From Pyrinomonadaceae bacterium (GTDB taxonomy: Bacteria; Acidobacteriota; Blastocatellia; Pyrinomonadales; Pyrinomonadaceae): a stretch of 13,081 nt of DNA. The stretch is from contig JACMMN010000082.1 of NCBI GenBank assembly GCA_014379075.1, positions 1 through 13,081 on the forward strand, in the 5' to 3' direction. The notes under the pieces are model-generated. The model searched no databases. It was not told where the DNA came from and was given only the letters and a program-made list of their open reading frames with translations. The translations under genes were made by a program, and so were the position numbers. Shown piece by piece: positions 1 to 7,022 of the stretch; position 1 is the first letter of the stretch; each line of letters opens with the position of its first letter.

Positions 1-249
1 GCGGGCGTCCTTATAATTTGGGACCGGATGTTCGGATCGTTCATTCGCGAAGACGAAGAACCGAAATACGGAATAATTAAGCCGATCAACAGCTATAATC
101 CGCTGTGGATCAACCTGCACGCCTGGTATGAGATGTTTGAAGCGATAAAGACACGTAGAACTTTGTATGGTAAATTGCGGTGCATCCTTAGTTCGCCAAA
201 TATGAATTTCGAAGAAAAACCTGCCCTGCATTCGACCTTAAATATATGA
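1..249 (+). CDS. Sterol desaturase / fatty acid hydroxylase family protein, C-terminal part (5' end outside window)
   Basis: The frame is open from base 1 to the TGA at 247-249, so only the last 82 residues are visible. They begin AGVLIIWDRMFGSF and continue with a charged E-D-E-E segment, then YGIIKPINSYNPLWIN and a W-Y-E-M-F stretch. This matches the cytoplasmic tail that follows the last histidine box in the sterol desaturase/fatty acid hydroxylase superfamily, which usually reads WDRLFGTF, an acidic loop, YG and a conserved N-P-L. Family members are integral membrane di-iron enzymes that hydroxylate or desaturate lipids. The iron-binding histidines would lie upstream and cannot be checked, so the substrate is unknown. 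The ATG at 28 is internal to the frame and is probably not the start. The stop overlaps the next start by 4 bp (ATGA), suggesting one operon. Confidence 0.72.
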   Translation, partial: AGVLIIWDRMFGSFIREDEEPKYGIIKPINSYNPLWINLHAWYEMFEAIKTRRTLYGKLRCILSSPNMNFEEKPALHSTLNI

Positions 250-977
250 AAACTTTTCTTTTCGCCGCAAGCCTTGCGGCGATAGGTTTCGTCTCATCCA
301 ATGCCGCCGCACAAAGTGTCATTGTCACCCCAAAGAAGATCGTTTATAAACGGCAGAAACCACAGGCAGATTTCAAGAAAACATTCGAGATCACATACCC
401 GAAGGTCAAAGCATCGACGCCGGCTCTGTCGAGAAGGATCGAAAGTTCTATCAGCTTTGAAAAGGTGTTAAAGCTAAATTTGCAGGAAGAGACCGGTGAG
501 TTTCAGTGGCTTGAAGAAGCCGGCTACGAGATCGGCTACAACAAAAATGGCATTCTAAGTATTAAATTGTTTATGTTCGGCACGGCGGCGTATCCTGACG
601 GCTCAAGCAAATATGTTGTTGTAAATCTTAAAACCGGAAACCGGGTTGCACCATCCGACGTTTTTACGCACGTTCTAGGCCTTGCCATGGTACTGAAAAA
701 GAAACAATTGCTGGAGATCGAGGATGGTAAAAAGGAGATCAGGAAAGATCCCGACATGGCTGACAGCGACCCGAATCAGCTTTTCGAATATGCGGATTTT
801 ACGGCGGAGAATCTCACAGAGTTCGCGGTCAATGATTCCGGCGTTACTTTTTTCTATGACTATGGTTTCCCCCATGTCATCCAAGCCTTAGAGCCGGAAG
901 GCTCTTATTCGATGACATGGGAGGAAATAGGGCCGTATATCAAGCCAGGCGGTTTGCTTGCGAGGTTCGTCCGCTAA
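246..977 (+). CDS. Secreted DUF3298-like protein
   Basis: This is a 243-residue protein. Residues 1-23 form a signal peptide (MKTFLFAAS, hydrophobic core, then AAAQ), so it is exported. Two regions resemble the DUF3298 fold found in RsiV- and PdaC-type proteins. One is around residues 115-135 (A-Y-P-D-G, then a strand with V-V-V-N-L-K-T-G). The other is residues 199-236 (GVTFFYDYGFPH, then S-Y-S-M-T-W-E-E-I-G-P-Y-I), which matches the usual pattern of a strand, an acidic-aromatic stretch and a final helix leading to 'pYl'. No catalytic motif is evident. In known proteins this fold can bind ligands such as lysozyme or sit beside a peptidoglycan deacetylase domain; here it stands alone. The start overlaps the preceding stop (ATGA) and has no Shine-Dalgarno site, so translation is probably coupled. 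The family call is from memory of the pattern, and the function is unknown. Confidence 0.62.
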   Translation: MKTFLFAASLAAIGFVSSNAAAQSVIVTPKKIVYKRQKPQADFKKTFEITYPKVKASTPALSRRIESSISFEKVLKLNLQEETGEFQWLEEAGYEIGYNKNGILSIKLFMFGTAAYPDGSSKYVVVNLKTGNRVAPSDVFTHVLGLAMVLKKKQLLEIEDGKKEIRKDPDMADSDPNQLFEYADFTAENLTEFAVNDSGVTFFYDYGFPHVIQALEPEGSYSMTWEEIGPYIKPGGLLARFVR

Positions 978-992
978 TATACTTACGCAGTT

Positions 993-1397
993 ATGAATAC
1001 AAGGAAAATAAGAGTCCTGGTCGCCAAGCCGGGCCTGGATGGACACGACCGCGGGGCAAAGGTCATCGCACGCGCTCTGCGCGATGCCGGAATGGAAGTT
1101 ATTTACACTGGTTTGCGGCAAACGCCGGAAATGATCGCGACCGCTGCTTTGCAGGAAGATGTCGATGCGGTCGGTATTTCCATTTTAAGCGGCGCCCATA
1201 AAACGCTTTGCCCGCGCATCGTCGATCTGCTTCGGGAAAACGGAATGGATGACACGCTCGTGCTGGTCGGCGGCATCGTTCCGAATGAAGATATTGCCGA
1301 TCTAAAAGCAAAAGGAGTTTCTGAGATATTTCTACCCGGGACATCGACCGAAGACATTGTAAAATTCATTAATGAAAATGTGAGGGATAGTTCGTAA
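993..1397 (+). CDS. Cobalamin (B12)-binding domain protein, methylmalonyl-CoA mutase small-subunit/C-terminal type
   Basis: This 134-residue protein consists of a single B12-binding Rossmann-like domain. It has the base-off/His-on signature D16-x-H18-x-x-G21 within K-P-G-L-D-G-H-D-R-G, the S63-x-L65 element in G-I-S-I-L-S-G, and the G93-G94 turn in L-V-G-G-I-V-P. H18 would replace the lower base of cobalamin. The length and the ending (F-L-P-G-T, then a helix D-I-V-K-F-I) match the C-terminal B12 domain of methylmalonyl-CoA mutase or the free-standing small subunit of two-subunit acyl-CoA mutases. Such a subunit needs a catalytic large subunit, which is not in this window. The gene starts 15 bp after the preceding stop without a clear Shine-Dalgarno site. 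Possible roles are methylmalonyl-CoA, ethylmalonyl-CoA or isobutyryl-CoA mutase, and sequence reading alone cannot decide between them. Confidence 0.88.
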   Translation: MNTRKIRVLVAKPGLDGHDRGAKVIARALRDAGMEVIYTGLRQTPEMIATAALQEDVDAVGISILSGAHKTLCPRIVDLLRENGMDDTLVLVGGIVPNEDIADLKAKGVSEIFLPGTSTEDIVKFINENVRDSS

Positions 1398-1417
1398 TTT
1401 CCTGTTGGGAATGAAAT

Positions 1418-1446
1418 TTGCACCTAAACGATCGTGCCTTTATAAA
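1418..1446 (+). promoter_or_regulatory. Candidate sigma-70-type promoter upstream of the small basic exported gene
   Basis: TTGCAC at 1418-1423 is followed by exactly 17 bp and then TATAAA at 1441-1446. A second TATAAA lies at 1449-1454. Transcription would start near 1453, giving a leader of about 70 nt before the ATG at 1524. The preceding gene ends at 1397 and the terminator for this unit is at 1841-1872, which fits an independent single-gene transcript. The call rests on consensus matching only. Confidence 0.5.
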
Positions 1447-1523
1447 TGTATAAAAACGGTACATGGTAAAGGTTTTACAACTTAAAATTAAATGGGTTGC
1501 AAAGGAATTGGAACAGGAGAAAA

Positions 1524-1823
1524 ATGAAAAAATTAATTACGCTATTATTTGCTTTCGCAATGATCTTGTCGAGTGTCTTCATAAGCGGAGCGATCTCATC
1601 GGATAGCTCGCTGTCGGCTCAGGCCCAAACCGTTCGTGTCAAACGTGTAAGCCGAGGCGTTGCCAGCCGGACATACCGCGGAGGCAGATATGTGGTTAGA
1701 AAAACCTGGAATGGCACGAGATATGTTTCACGGAAAGTCTGGGTAGCAACAAAATGGACGGGAAAGAAATCCTACAAAACAGGACGAAAAGTCGTTAGCC
1801 GAACAAAGAAAATTCTAAATTGA
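1524..1823 (+). CDS. Small, very basic exported protein with a GG-Y-TWNGT-Y-VSRK module
   Basis: This 99-residue protein is of no family I recognise. The start at 1524 was chosen because AGGAGA lies just upstream and residues 1-35 (M-K-K-L-I-T, hydrophobic core, then S-A-Q-A-Q) make a good signal peptide. An in-frame ATG at 1497 would only add a charged extension. The mature part is rich in Arg, Lys, Tyr and Trp with almost no acidic residues. Residues 51-77 form a compact aromatic/basic module: Y-R-G-G-R-Y, then TWNGTRYVSRK, then A-T-K. A closely related module occurs at residues 127-153 of the next gene. A strongly basic mature region suggests binding to an anionic partner such as lipopolysaccharide, peptidoglycan, nucleic acid or the acidic parts of the neighbour's product. 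That is inference. It has a clear promoter candidate and its own terminator. Confidence 0.72.
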   Translation: MKKLITLLFAFAMILSSVFISGAISSDSSLSAQAQTVRVKRVSRGVASRTYRGGRYVVRKTWNGTRYVSRKVWVATKWTGKKSYKTGRKVVSRTKKILN

Positions 1824-1840
1824 TTTTTCAGACTTTATTT

Positions 1841-1872
1841 AAAGGGACGTTCTTCGGAGCGTCTTTTTTTTT
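1841..1872 (+). terminator. Intrinsic terminator with UUCG tetraloop
   Basis: The stem GACGTTC (1846-1852) pairs with GAGCGTC (1857-1863), including one G-T wobble. It closes a TTCG tetraloop on a C-G pair, the classical extra-stable form. The stem is followed directly by nine T residues (1864-1872). It lies 18 bp after the stop at 1823, so it ends the small basic gene's transcript before the LEA-like gene. Confidence 0.93.
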
Positions 1873-1949
1873 GGCACGGCGTATGCATTACAGTGTTTGA
1901 ACGAATCAAAAAGATTCAGGACTCTAGGCAACAAAAAAAGGAGCTTGTG

Positions 1950-2465
1950 ATGAAATTAAAGGGTTTAGCGAATTTAGGGCTGGGCATTGCAGTAGTATTA
2001 TTTGCATACACTGTGACCAATTCTCAGATCGTGGATAAGGTAAAAGACGCAACCGTCAAGGCCGCCAAGAAAACTGCGGATGTGACGAAGGACGCGGCCG
2101 GAAAAACAAAAGATGTAACGGTTGACGCGGCAAAGAAGACCGGTGATGTATCGAAGGACGTATACGAAAAGGCGGAAGGAAAGACCGAAGAGGTTGTAGA
2201 CGACACACCTGGTGTTGCTGAAAAGGCTAAGGACGCGACTGTCGATGCGGCAAAAGCGACTGGTAAAGGAGCAAAAAAAGTCGGAAAGTATACGATAGAA
2301 ACTACCGAAAACGTAGCTGGGACGGCTTATGAGGGCGGGAAATGGTTTGTTGTTACTACTTGGGACGGAACTAAATGGGTATCGAAGAAAACCTTGTACG
2401 CTACCAAGAAAGGAGCCGCCGCAACTAAGGACGCAGTAGTCGGTGACGAACCGCAAAAACCGTAG
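1950..2465 (+). CDS. Exported or membrane-anchored LEA-like repeat protein with a C-terminal GG-W-TWDGT-W-VSKK module
   Basis: This 171-residue protein starts at 1950, chosen because AAGGAG at 1938-1943 sits 6 bp upstream; the in-frame ATG at 1893 has no such site. Residues 7-21 are hydrophobic and act as a signal or anchor. From residue 32 onward there are clean 11-residue repeats (32-42, 43-53, 54-64, 65-75, weaker to about 108). They follow the pattern K-D-x-T-x-x-A-A-x-K-T and are rich in Lys, Asp, Ala and Thr. This is the pattern of group 3 LEA proteins (LEA_4 type), which are disordered when hydrated, fold into amphipathic helices on drying and protect membranes or proteins. Residues 127-153 hold the aromatic module Y-E-G-G-K-W, then TWDGTKWVSKK, then A-T-K, shared with the preceding gene (14 of 27 identical). 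It lies between two strong terminators, so it is a single-gene unit. A desiccation or envelope-protection role is plausible but unproven. Confidence 0.78.
   Translation: MKLKGLANLGLGIAVVLFAYTVTNSQIVDKVKDATVKAAKKTADVTKDAAGKTKDVTVDAAKKTGDVSKDVYEKAEGKTEEVVDDTPGVAEKAKDATVDAAKATGKGAKKVGKYTIETTENVAGTAYEGGKWFVVTTWDGTKWVSKKTLYATKKGAAATKDAVVGDEPQKP
2045..2274 (+). repeat. 33-bp-period coding repeat (11-residue LEA-like units)
   Basis: Within the LEA-like gene the DNA repeats with a 33-bp period, for example the recurring g-a-c-g-c-g-g-c core followed by lysine and threonine codons. It encodes units such as KDATVKAAKKT, ADVTKDAAGKT, KDVTVDAAKKT and GDVSKDVYEKA. The copies differ at many synonymous positions, so this is an old repeat kept at protein level rather than a recent slippage product. 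Confidence 0.7.
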
Positions 2466-2488
2466 TATTTACGACGATTAGATAAATC

Positions 2489-2540
2489 GAGACGGCAGCA
2501 TTCAATTGTAATGATCGAATGTTGACCGTCTCATTTTTTT
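2489..2540 (+). terminator. Intrinsic terminator after the LEA-like gene
   Basis: GAGACGG plus CAGCATTC (2489-2503) pairs with GAATGTTG (2517-2524) and CCGTCTC (2526-2532). This gives a 15-bp stem with one G-T wobble and one bulged A (2525), and a 13-nt loop. It is followed by ATTTTTTT (2533-2540). It ends the LEA-like transcript 23 bp after the stop. Its 3' arm overlaps the candidate -35 element of the next gene. Confidence 0.93.
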
Positions 2541-2550
2541 GGTTTCTAAT
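2522..2550 (+). promoter_or_regulatory. Candidate promoter of the AtuA gene, overlapping the upstream terminator
   Basis: TTGACC at 2522-2527, a 17-bp spacer and TCTAAT at 2545-2550 are close to the sigma-70 consensus. Transcription would start near 2557, leaving only about 3 nt before the ATG at 2560. The AtuA mRNA would then be nearly leaderless and the weak TAAAGG at 2551-2556 would not be transcribed. Consensus matching only. Confidence 0.42.
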
Positions 2551-2559
2551 TAAAGGCTT

Positions 2560-3927
2560 ATGAAAGAAAAAGTTAGAGTCGCGGGCGGACAGGGTTTTTG
2601 GGGCGATCTTTTAACCGCACCAGTCGATCAGGTTCGCGGCGGTCCGATCGATTATTTAATGCTTGATTATCTTGCGGAAGTTACAATGTCGATCGTTCAA
2701 AAACAGCGCCAGCGCGATCCGAGTGCCGGATACGCTAAAGATTTTGTTACGCTAATGCGCGAAATTTTGCCAGATTGTGTGGAGAAGAATATAAAAGTTC
2801 TCTCCAATGCTGGAGGTGTTAACGTCGCCGGATGTGCGGAGGCGCTCAAACAGACCGCTTTTGACCTTGGGCTTGCCGGAAAGGTAAAGATCGGCGTTGT
2901 TACCGGCGACGATATTCTCGGCCGTCTGGACGAATTTGCCCAAAAAGGTGTGGAGATCACAAACATGGAAACGGGTGAACCGCTTTCCGGCATTCGCGAC
3001 AAGGTTCAGTCAGCCAATGTTTACCTTGGAGCGGAGCCGCTTGTCGACGCTTTGGACAAAGGCGCGCAAATTGTCGTAGGCGGCAGACTGACCGACACCG
3101 GGCTGACTTTAGCACCTCTAATGCATGAGTTCGGATGGAAATTCGACGATTGGAACCGTATCTCGGCGGGAACTATCGCAGGACATATTATTGAATGCGG
3201 CGCCCAATCGTCGGGCGGGAACTGTCAATATGATTGGCAGAATATTCCCGATCTGGCCAACGTAGGCTTTCCAATCGTCGAGGCATCGGCGGACGGGGAA
3301 TTTATTGTCACCAAACACGAAGGCACTGGCGGCCGGGTGAATGTGCAGTCGGTCAAGGAACAGCTCTTGTACGAAATGGGCGATCCGAATGCATATATCA
3401 CACCCGATGTCGTCGCCGATTTTACCTCGATAAATGTTGAAGATGCGGGTGAGAACAGAGTGAAGGTTTTCGGCATTACGGGAAATCCCAGCACCGATTT
3501 TTACAAAGTTTCAATTGCATATGCGGCGGGTTGGAAGGCGGTCGGAACGCTTGTTTATGCGTGGCCCGATGCATATGAAAAAGCAAAAGCGGCCGACCTC
3601 ATTCTTCGTTCACGATTGGAAAAACTTGGCCTGAAATTCGATGTGACGCTGACAGAATTTGTGGGTGTTAATGCGGTTCACGGGCATCTTGCGGGCGAGC
3701 CTTCGGCCAACATTCCTGAGGTACAACTGAGATTCGGTGTTCGCGGGCCGAATAAAGCCGATGTAGTGAGATTCACAAAAGAGCTTGCTCCGCTGATTTT
3801 GACCGGTCCGCCGGCCGTCACTGGATTTGCCGGCGGGCGTCCGAAGGTCGAGGAAATAATGGCGTATTTTCCTGCTTTGATCCCGAAGAGTTTAATTGAA
3901 ACAAAGGTAGAGATAGTCGAGACGTAA
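2560..3927 (+). CDS. AtuA family protein (DUF1446), large domain only
   Basis: This is a 455-residue protein of the acyclic terpene utilisation AtuA family. It has the typical N-terminus (V-R-V-A-G-G-Q-G-F-W-G-D), then D-Y-L-M-L-D-Y-L-A-E-V-T-M-S near residues 31-44, N-A-G-G-V-N near 83-88, a VVGGRLTDTGL segment near 171-181 and the acid-rich GDDILGRLDEF region. In Pseudomonas AtuA is needed for growth on citronellol-type acyclic terpenes, but its reaction is not established, and homologues are widespread near acyl-CoA carboxylase and leucine-breakdown genes. Many AtuA proteins are about 580-600 residues with a fused C-terminal domain. Here that domain is absent and a matching 114-residue protein is encoded at 8323-8667 on the other strand. 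The gene runs towards the LiuC/AtuE-like hydratase. No catalytic residues can be named. Confidence 0.85.
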   Translation: MKEKVRVAGGQGFWGDLLTAPVDQVRGGPIDYLMLDYLAEVTMSIVQKQRQRDPSAGYAKDFVTLMREILPDCVEKNIKVLSNAGGVNVAGCAEALKQTAFDLGLAGKVKIGVVTGDDILGRLDEFAQKGVEITNMETGEPLSGIRDKVQSANVYLGAEPLVDALDKGAQIVVGGRLTDTGLTLAPLMHEFGWKFDDWNRISAGTIAGHIIECGAQSSGGNCQYDWQNIPDLANVGFPIVEASADGEFIVTKHEGTGGRVNVQSVKEQLLYEMGDPNAYITPDVVADFTSINVEDAGENRVKVFGITGNPSTDFYKVSIAYAAGWKAVGTLVYAWPDAYEKAKAADLILRSRLEKLGLKFDVTLTEFVGVNAVHGHLAGEPSANIPEVQLRFGVRGPNKADVVRFTKELAPLILTGPPAVTGFAGGRPKVEEIMAYFPALIPKSLIETKVEIVET

Positions 3928-3945
3928 AGTTTGAGTTTCAAACTT
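3927..3945. other. Short hairpin between convergent AtuA and hydratase genes
   Basis: AAGTTTGA (3927-3934) and TCAAACTT (3938-3945) form a perfect 8-bp inverted repeat with a 3-nt loop, beginning inside the AtuA stop codon. It is AT-rich and has no T-run on either side, so it is at best a weak bidirectional terminator. The rest of the 46-bp gap shows nothing else. Confidence 0.35.
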
Positions 3946-3973
3946 GAGTTTGTTCGTCATCGAGGAGAACGCT

Positions 3974-4729
3974 TTATTTCAAAAGGAATTTCGCGATACC
4001 TTTTCTACAGTCTTCAGTCATTCGGGCAATCGCGTTGGCTTCCGCACCGGCTTCCATCGAGGCATGGAAAGTCAAACCGTCCATCTGATACAAGAGTGTT
4101 TTGGACCGGATAATCGCGGAGCGGCTTACTTTTTCATAGACTAAGGCGTATTCTTTTACCTTTTCGTCAAAATCGGCATCCGAGAATATCCGATTCACTA
4201 AACCGATACTCTTCGCTTCGCTGGCGGAAAATTCGAATCCTTGCGTGATCATTTCGAACGCCCGCTTTTCCGATAGGTTCCGCCGGAGGATCGCCATTAC
4301 CATCGCCGGCACAAATCCTATCTTCACTTCCGGGTAGCCAAACCGGGCCGTTTCCGCAGCAAGGATAAGATCACAAGCTGTGGCGAGCCCGCAGCCGCCG
4401 GCCAATGCCCGGCCATGAACCGCGGCGATCACCGGAATCTTTACAGCCCGGATCAAGAGAAAAAGTTCCATCAAACTCCGGGCGTCTTCCAGATTTTCGT
4501 CGTATGAGCTTTCGCTCATCTTTTGAAGCGCGGCCAGATCCGCCCCCGAACAAAAATCTTTTCCCTCTCCCTTAATCACAATTGCCCGCAGGCCTTCGTC
4601 ACCGTCAGCATCGCGCAAAGATTCCTTCAATAAATAAATAAGTTCATCGTTCAGGGCATTGCGCTTTTCCGGGCGATTCAGCGTAAGATAACAAATCGAT
4701 TCTTCTTTCGAGATCAATAATTCCAGCAT
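3974..4729 (-). CDS. Enoyl-CoA hydratase/isomerase family protein, LiuC/AtuE-like
   Basis: This 251-residue crotonase-fold protein is of normal family length. It has the N-terminal N-R-P-E-K-R-N-A-L-N CoA-binding motif, the first oxyanion-hole segment C60-S-G-A-D-L and the second at G111-G112. The position of catalytic Glu144 of the rat mitochondrial hydratase is Gly114 (A-G-G-C-G-L-A), while the Glu164 equivalent is kept as Glu134 (Y-P-E-V-K-I-G-F-V-P-A). The GG-x-GL plus PEVKIGFVPA pattern is what I know from bacterial 3-methylglutaconyl-CoA hydratases (LiuC) and isohexenylglutaconyl-CoA hydratases (AtuE). This fits the nearby AtuA genes and suggests leucine or acyclic terpene breakdown. 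It starts 11 bp after the M28 peptidase stop with a weak RBS, so it is the last gene of the minus-strand block. The exact substrate is not decided. Confidence 0.82.
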   Translation of the reverse strand: MLELLISKEESICYLTLNRPEKRNALNDELIYLLKESLRDADGDEGLRAIVIKGEGKDFCSGADLAALQKMSESSYDENLEDARSLMELFLLIRAVKIPVIAAVHGRALAGGCGLATACDLILAAETARFGYPEVKIGFVPAMVMAILRRNLSEKRAFEMITQGFEFSASEAKSIGLVNRIFSDADFDEKVKEYALVYEKVSRSAIIRSKTLLYQMDGLTFHASMEAGAEANAIARMTEDCRKGIAKFLLK

Positions 4730-4740
4730 TTTTCTTATTC

Positions 4741-6984
4741 TTAAAACATCTTCGCCGCCCTATCGATTTCCGCCGCAAAATCTTCTATTATTTTAGAAAC
4801 GACTGCAATCTGTTCGCTCGTCTCGTTCCAATCACGCTGCTCGATCGCTTCACGAACGGCCGGAAGGGTTTTAACACCGTACCCCGTGTAGAATCCCGGA
4901 GCATATATCTGGTGCCGAAACCAATCACGTCTTGGCAAGCCTTCAGGCCTGGTTAGTAACCGCTCCGTTCGATAAAGCGTTTCATCGAGAGTTTTCCGAA
5001 AGGCCGGCGACGCCTGCTTCCCTTGCGATGCCTGTTCGAAATTTTTTGCACTTTCGTTAAGTTTTGCGACTGCATTTTGCAACGGGGCAAAATTGACGAA
5101 CGGCACATTCGCCTTCTGTTCGGGAACGTTGAAGGTTTCGGCCGGGTCCTGCACGGCTTTCCACATGCCGCTGGAAAGCATTTGATTTGTCGACCTGGTT
5201 TCTTCACGCATGGCGTTGACTAACAGGACGACCTCACTAACATATCCGCTTACAGTTTCGGCAAAATTTGTAAACTCAAAGGGCAGAGTTTCCGCAGCTG
5301 CCAACCGCAAGGTGGCGTGACCGCCTACCTTCGCAAGTGCGATACCGTAAGCAAATCCGGGATCCCCATAACGGGTATAATGATCGAACGAATCGTAGAT
5401 CGAATGATAGGAACCGCCGCCATTTTCACCGCCGAATCCGAGGTTTAGCGATGCGATGCCTAGATGTTGCAGAAAGGGTGTATAGTCCGAGCCCGATCCG
5501 AGCGCATAGATGCGCAGGTCGTGTCTATCGGTCGCTTCTTTCCTTGCCGCCGGCGAGCCGTTGACAATCTGTTCCGCACGCGTTCGTTCCCAAACTGTCA
5601 TTTTCGTTTGCGGATCGGGAATATCGCGGGCGACGTCGTTGATGAATTTCTCAAGGGTATGAGATCCGCCCATTCCCAGAAAACCGCGTCCGCTTGAATC
5701 AGTATTTATATAGACCGCAGCTTTTTGCCGAAGCTCCGCGGCATGCTGCTCCGCCCATTCGGTCGAACCGAGCAGCCCTTCTTCTTCGCCGTCCCAAGCC
5801 GCGTAAATTATCGTCCGTTTCGGCTTCCAGCCTGCTTTTGCGAGTTCGCTCAGCCCGCGGGCCTCTTCCATCAATGCAACGAGGCCGCTTATCGGGTCGG
5901 CCGCACCGTTCACCCAGGCGTCACGATGATTGCCGCGGATGATCCATTGATCTGGCCGTTCGCTGCCGTTCATTTTGGCGATCACGTTATAGATCGGGAC
6001 TGTTTTCCAATCGAATTCAAGTTTGATTCGAACCGTTGGAGTTTTGCCTCCGAAATGATAGGTCAGCGGCAGTGAACCGCGCCACGATTCGGGCACAACC
6101 GCACCGTCGAGATTTCGCAGAAGTGGTAATGCATCCGAGTAGGAGATCGGCAGCACAGGAATTTTGGTTAGAGTCTGGGCGTCTTTTATCTCCAGCCGCT
6201 TTGCACCCTTCGTCGAACCAAACCCTTTCGTCAGCGGATCGCCGGGATGAAGCGGCATATCCATAACCGAACCTCGCTGGACGCCATTCTCGTTTCGCCA
6301 AGCTCCCTTCGGGTAAACATCGCCCTGGAAAAAGCCATCATTTCGCGGGTCGGAATAGATTATGCAGCCGATCGCTCCGTGCTCCGCCGCGACCTTCGGC
6401 TTAATTCCGCGCCACGATCCGCCGTACCTGGTGATAACGATCTTTCCTTTAACATCGATGCCCTGCTTTGCGAGTTCGTCATAATCAGCGGGAATTCCGT
6501 AGTTCACATAAACTAGCGGCCCGGTGACATCGCCGTCAATCGAATATGCATTATAAGATGGCAGATGTTCGCTCTGCTGGCCGGAACTTGGATCGCCCGC
6601 AACTTCCGGCTCGTTCAACTTGAGTGTGAATTTTTCCGGAGTAGTCATCTCCACCAGACGCGATCTCGGCGTCGGAAACAACACATCGAACTGTTCGAGC
6701 TTCGTTTCATAACCCCACGATCTGAAAAGCGATGCGATAAAATCGGCATTTTCTTTGTTATACGCAGATCCGATATGATGCGGGCGCAAAGACAATTGCT
6801 TCATCCAATTCCTAAGATTATCCGCCTTTAACGCGGCATCGAATCTCGACTCAAGCGTTCTTTCAGCATCCGATCCCTCGCGACTGAACCCCATCAGATT
6901 GGTTCGTGAAATCGGCAGCGATTGAGACAAGACGGAATGTGACAAAAGTAATAAGGCAATCAGACGAACAGCAGTTCTCGACAT
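4741..6984 (-). CDS. Secreted M28 family metallopeptidase, glutamate carboxypeptidase II-like
   Basis: This 747-residue protein is nearly the length of human glutamate carboxypeptidase II and has the same domain order: signal peptide (residues 1-22, ending L-S-Q-S), protease part, inserted PA domain (about 150-300), resumed M28 catalytic domain (about 330-560) and C-terminal helical dimerisation domain. All co-catalytic zinc ligands are visible: H353 (G-N-H-R-D-A-W), D363 (A-D-P-I-S-G), E401 in W-D-G-E-E-E-G-L-L-G-S, D429 (I-N-T-D-S-S) and H527 (S-Y-H-S-I-Y-D). E400 is the general base. Spacing matches the human enzyme almost exactly (10, 38, 28 and 98 residues). Family members remove C-terminal acidic or other residues from small peptides. 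GGGAG-like sequence upstream of the ATG is a good RBS. It lies 38 bp after the S41 gene and 11 bp before the hydratase, as part of one block. It probably acts outside the cytoplasm in peptide scavenging. Confidence 0.92.
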   Translation of the reverse strand: MSRTAVRLIALLLLSHSVLSQSLPISRTNLMGFSREGSDAERTLESRFDAALKADNLRNWMKQLSLRPHHIGSAYNKENADFIASLFRSWGYETKLEQFDVLFPTPRSRLVEMTTPEKFTLKLNEPEVAGDPSSGQQSEHLPSYNAYSIDGDVTGPLVYVNYGIPADYDELAKQGIDVKGKIVITRYGGSWRGIKPKVAAEHGAIGCIIYSDPRNDGFFQGDVYPKGAWRNENGVQRGSVMDMPLHPGDPLTKGFGSTKGAKRLEIKDAQTLTKIPVLPISYSDALPLLRNLDGAVVPESWRGSLPLTYHFGGKTPTVRIKLEFDWKTVPIYNVIAKMNGSERPDQWIIRGNHRDAWVNGAADPISGLVALMEEARGLSELAKAGWKPKRTIIYAAWDGEEEGLLGSTEWAEQHAAELRQKAAVYINTDSSGRGFLGMGGSHTLEKFINDVARDIPDPQTKMTVWERTRAEQIVNGSPAARKEATDRHDLRIYALGSGSDYTPFLQHLGIASLNLGFGGENGGGSYHSIYDSFDHYTRYGDPGFAYGIALAKVGGHATLRLAAAETLPFEFTNFAETVSGYVSEVVLLVNAMREETRSTNQMLSSGMWKAVQDPAETFNVPEQKANVPFVNFAPLQNAVAKLNESAKNFEQASQGKQASPAFRKTLDETLYRTERLLTRPEGLPRRDWFRHQIYAPGFYTGYGVKTLPAVREAIEQRDWNETSEQIAVVSKIIEDFAAEIDRAAKMF

Positions 6985-7022
6985 AGTATCTCCCGTAGAA
7001 ACTAATTTAGATTAGAACGATC

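Noticed and set aside
1903..1917. GAATC-AAAAA-GATTC hairpin in the leader of the LEA-like gene as a regulatory element
   Set aside because: A 5-bp AT-rich stem is expected by chance at this length, and there is no supporting motif.
1998..2456. A 152-codon open frame on the - strand across the LEA-like gene
   Set aside because: It is a by-product of the 33-bp repeat and codon bias on the other strand. It has no RBS, no promoter and a composition (Cys/Phe/Arg-rich) unlike a real protein, while the + strand gene has an RBS, a signal segment and a terminator.
3927..3945. Strong bidirectional terminator between the AtuA and hydratase genes
   Set aside because: The hairpin is AT-rich and has no T-run on either strand; it is listed only as a low-confidence hairpin.
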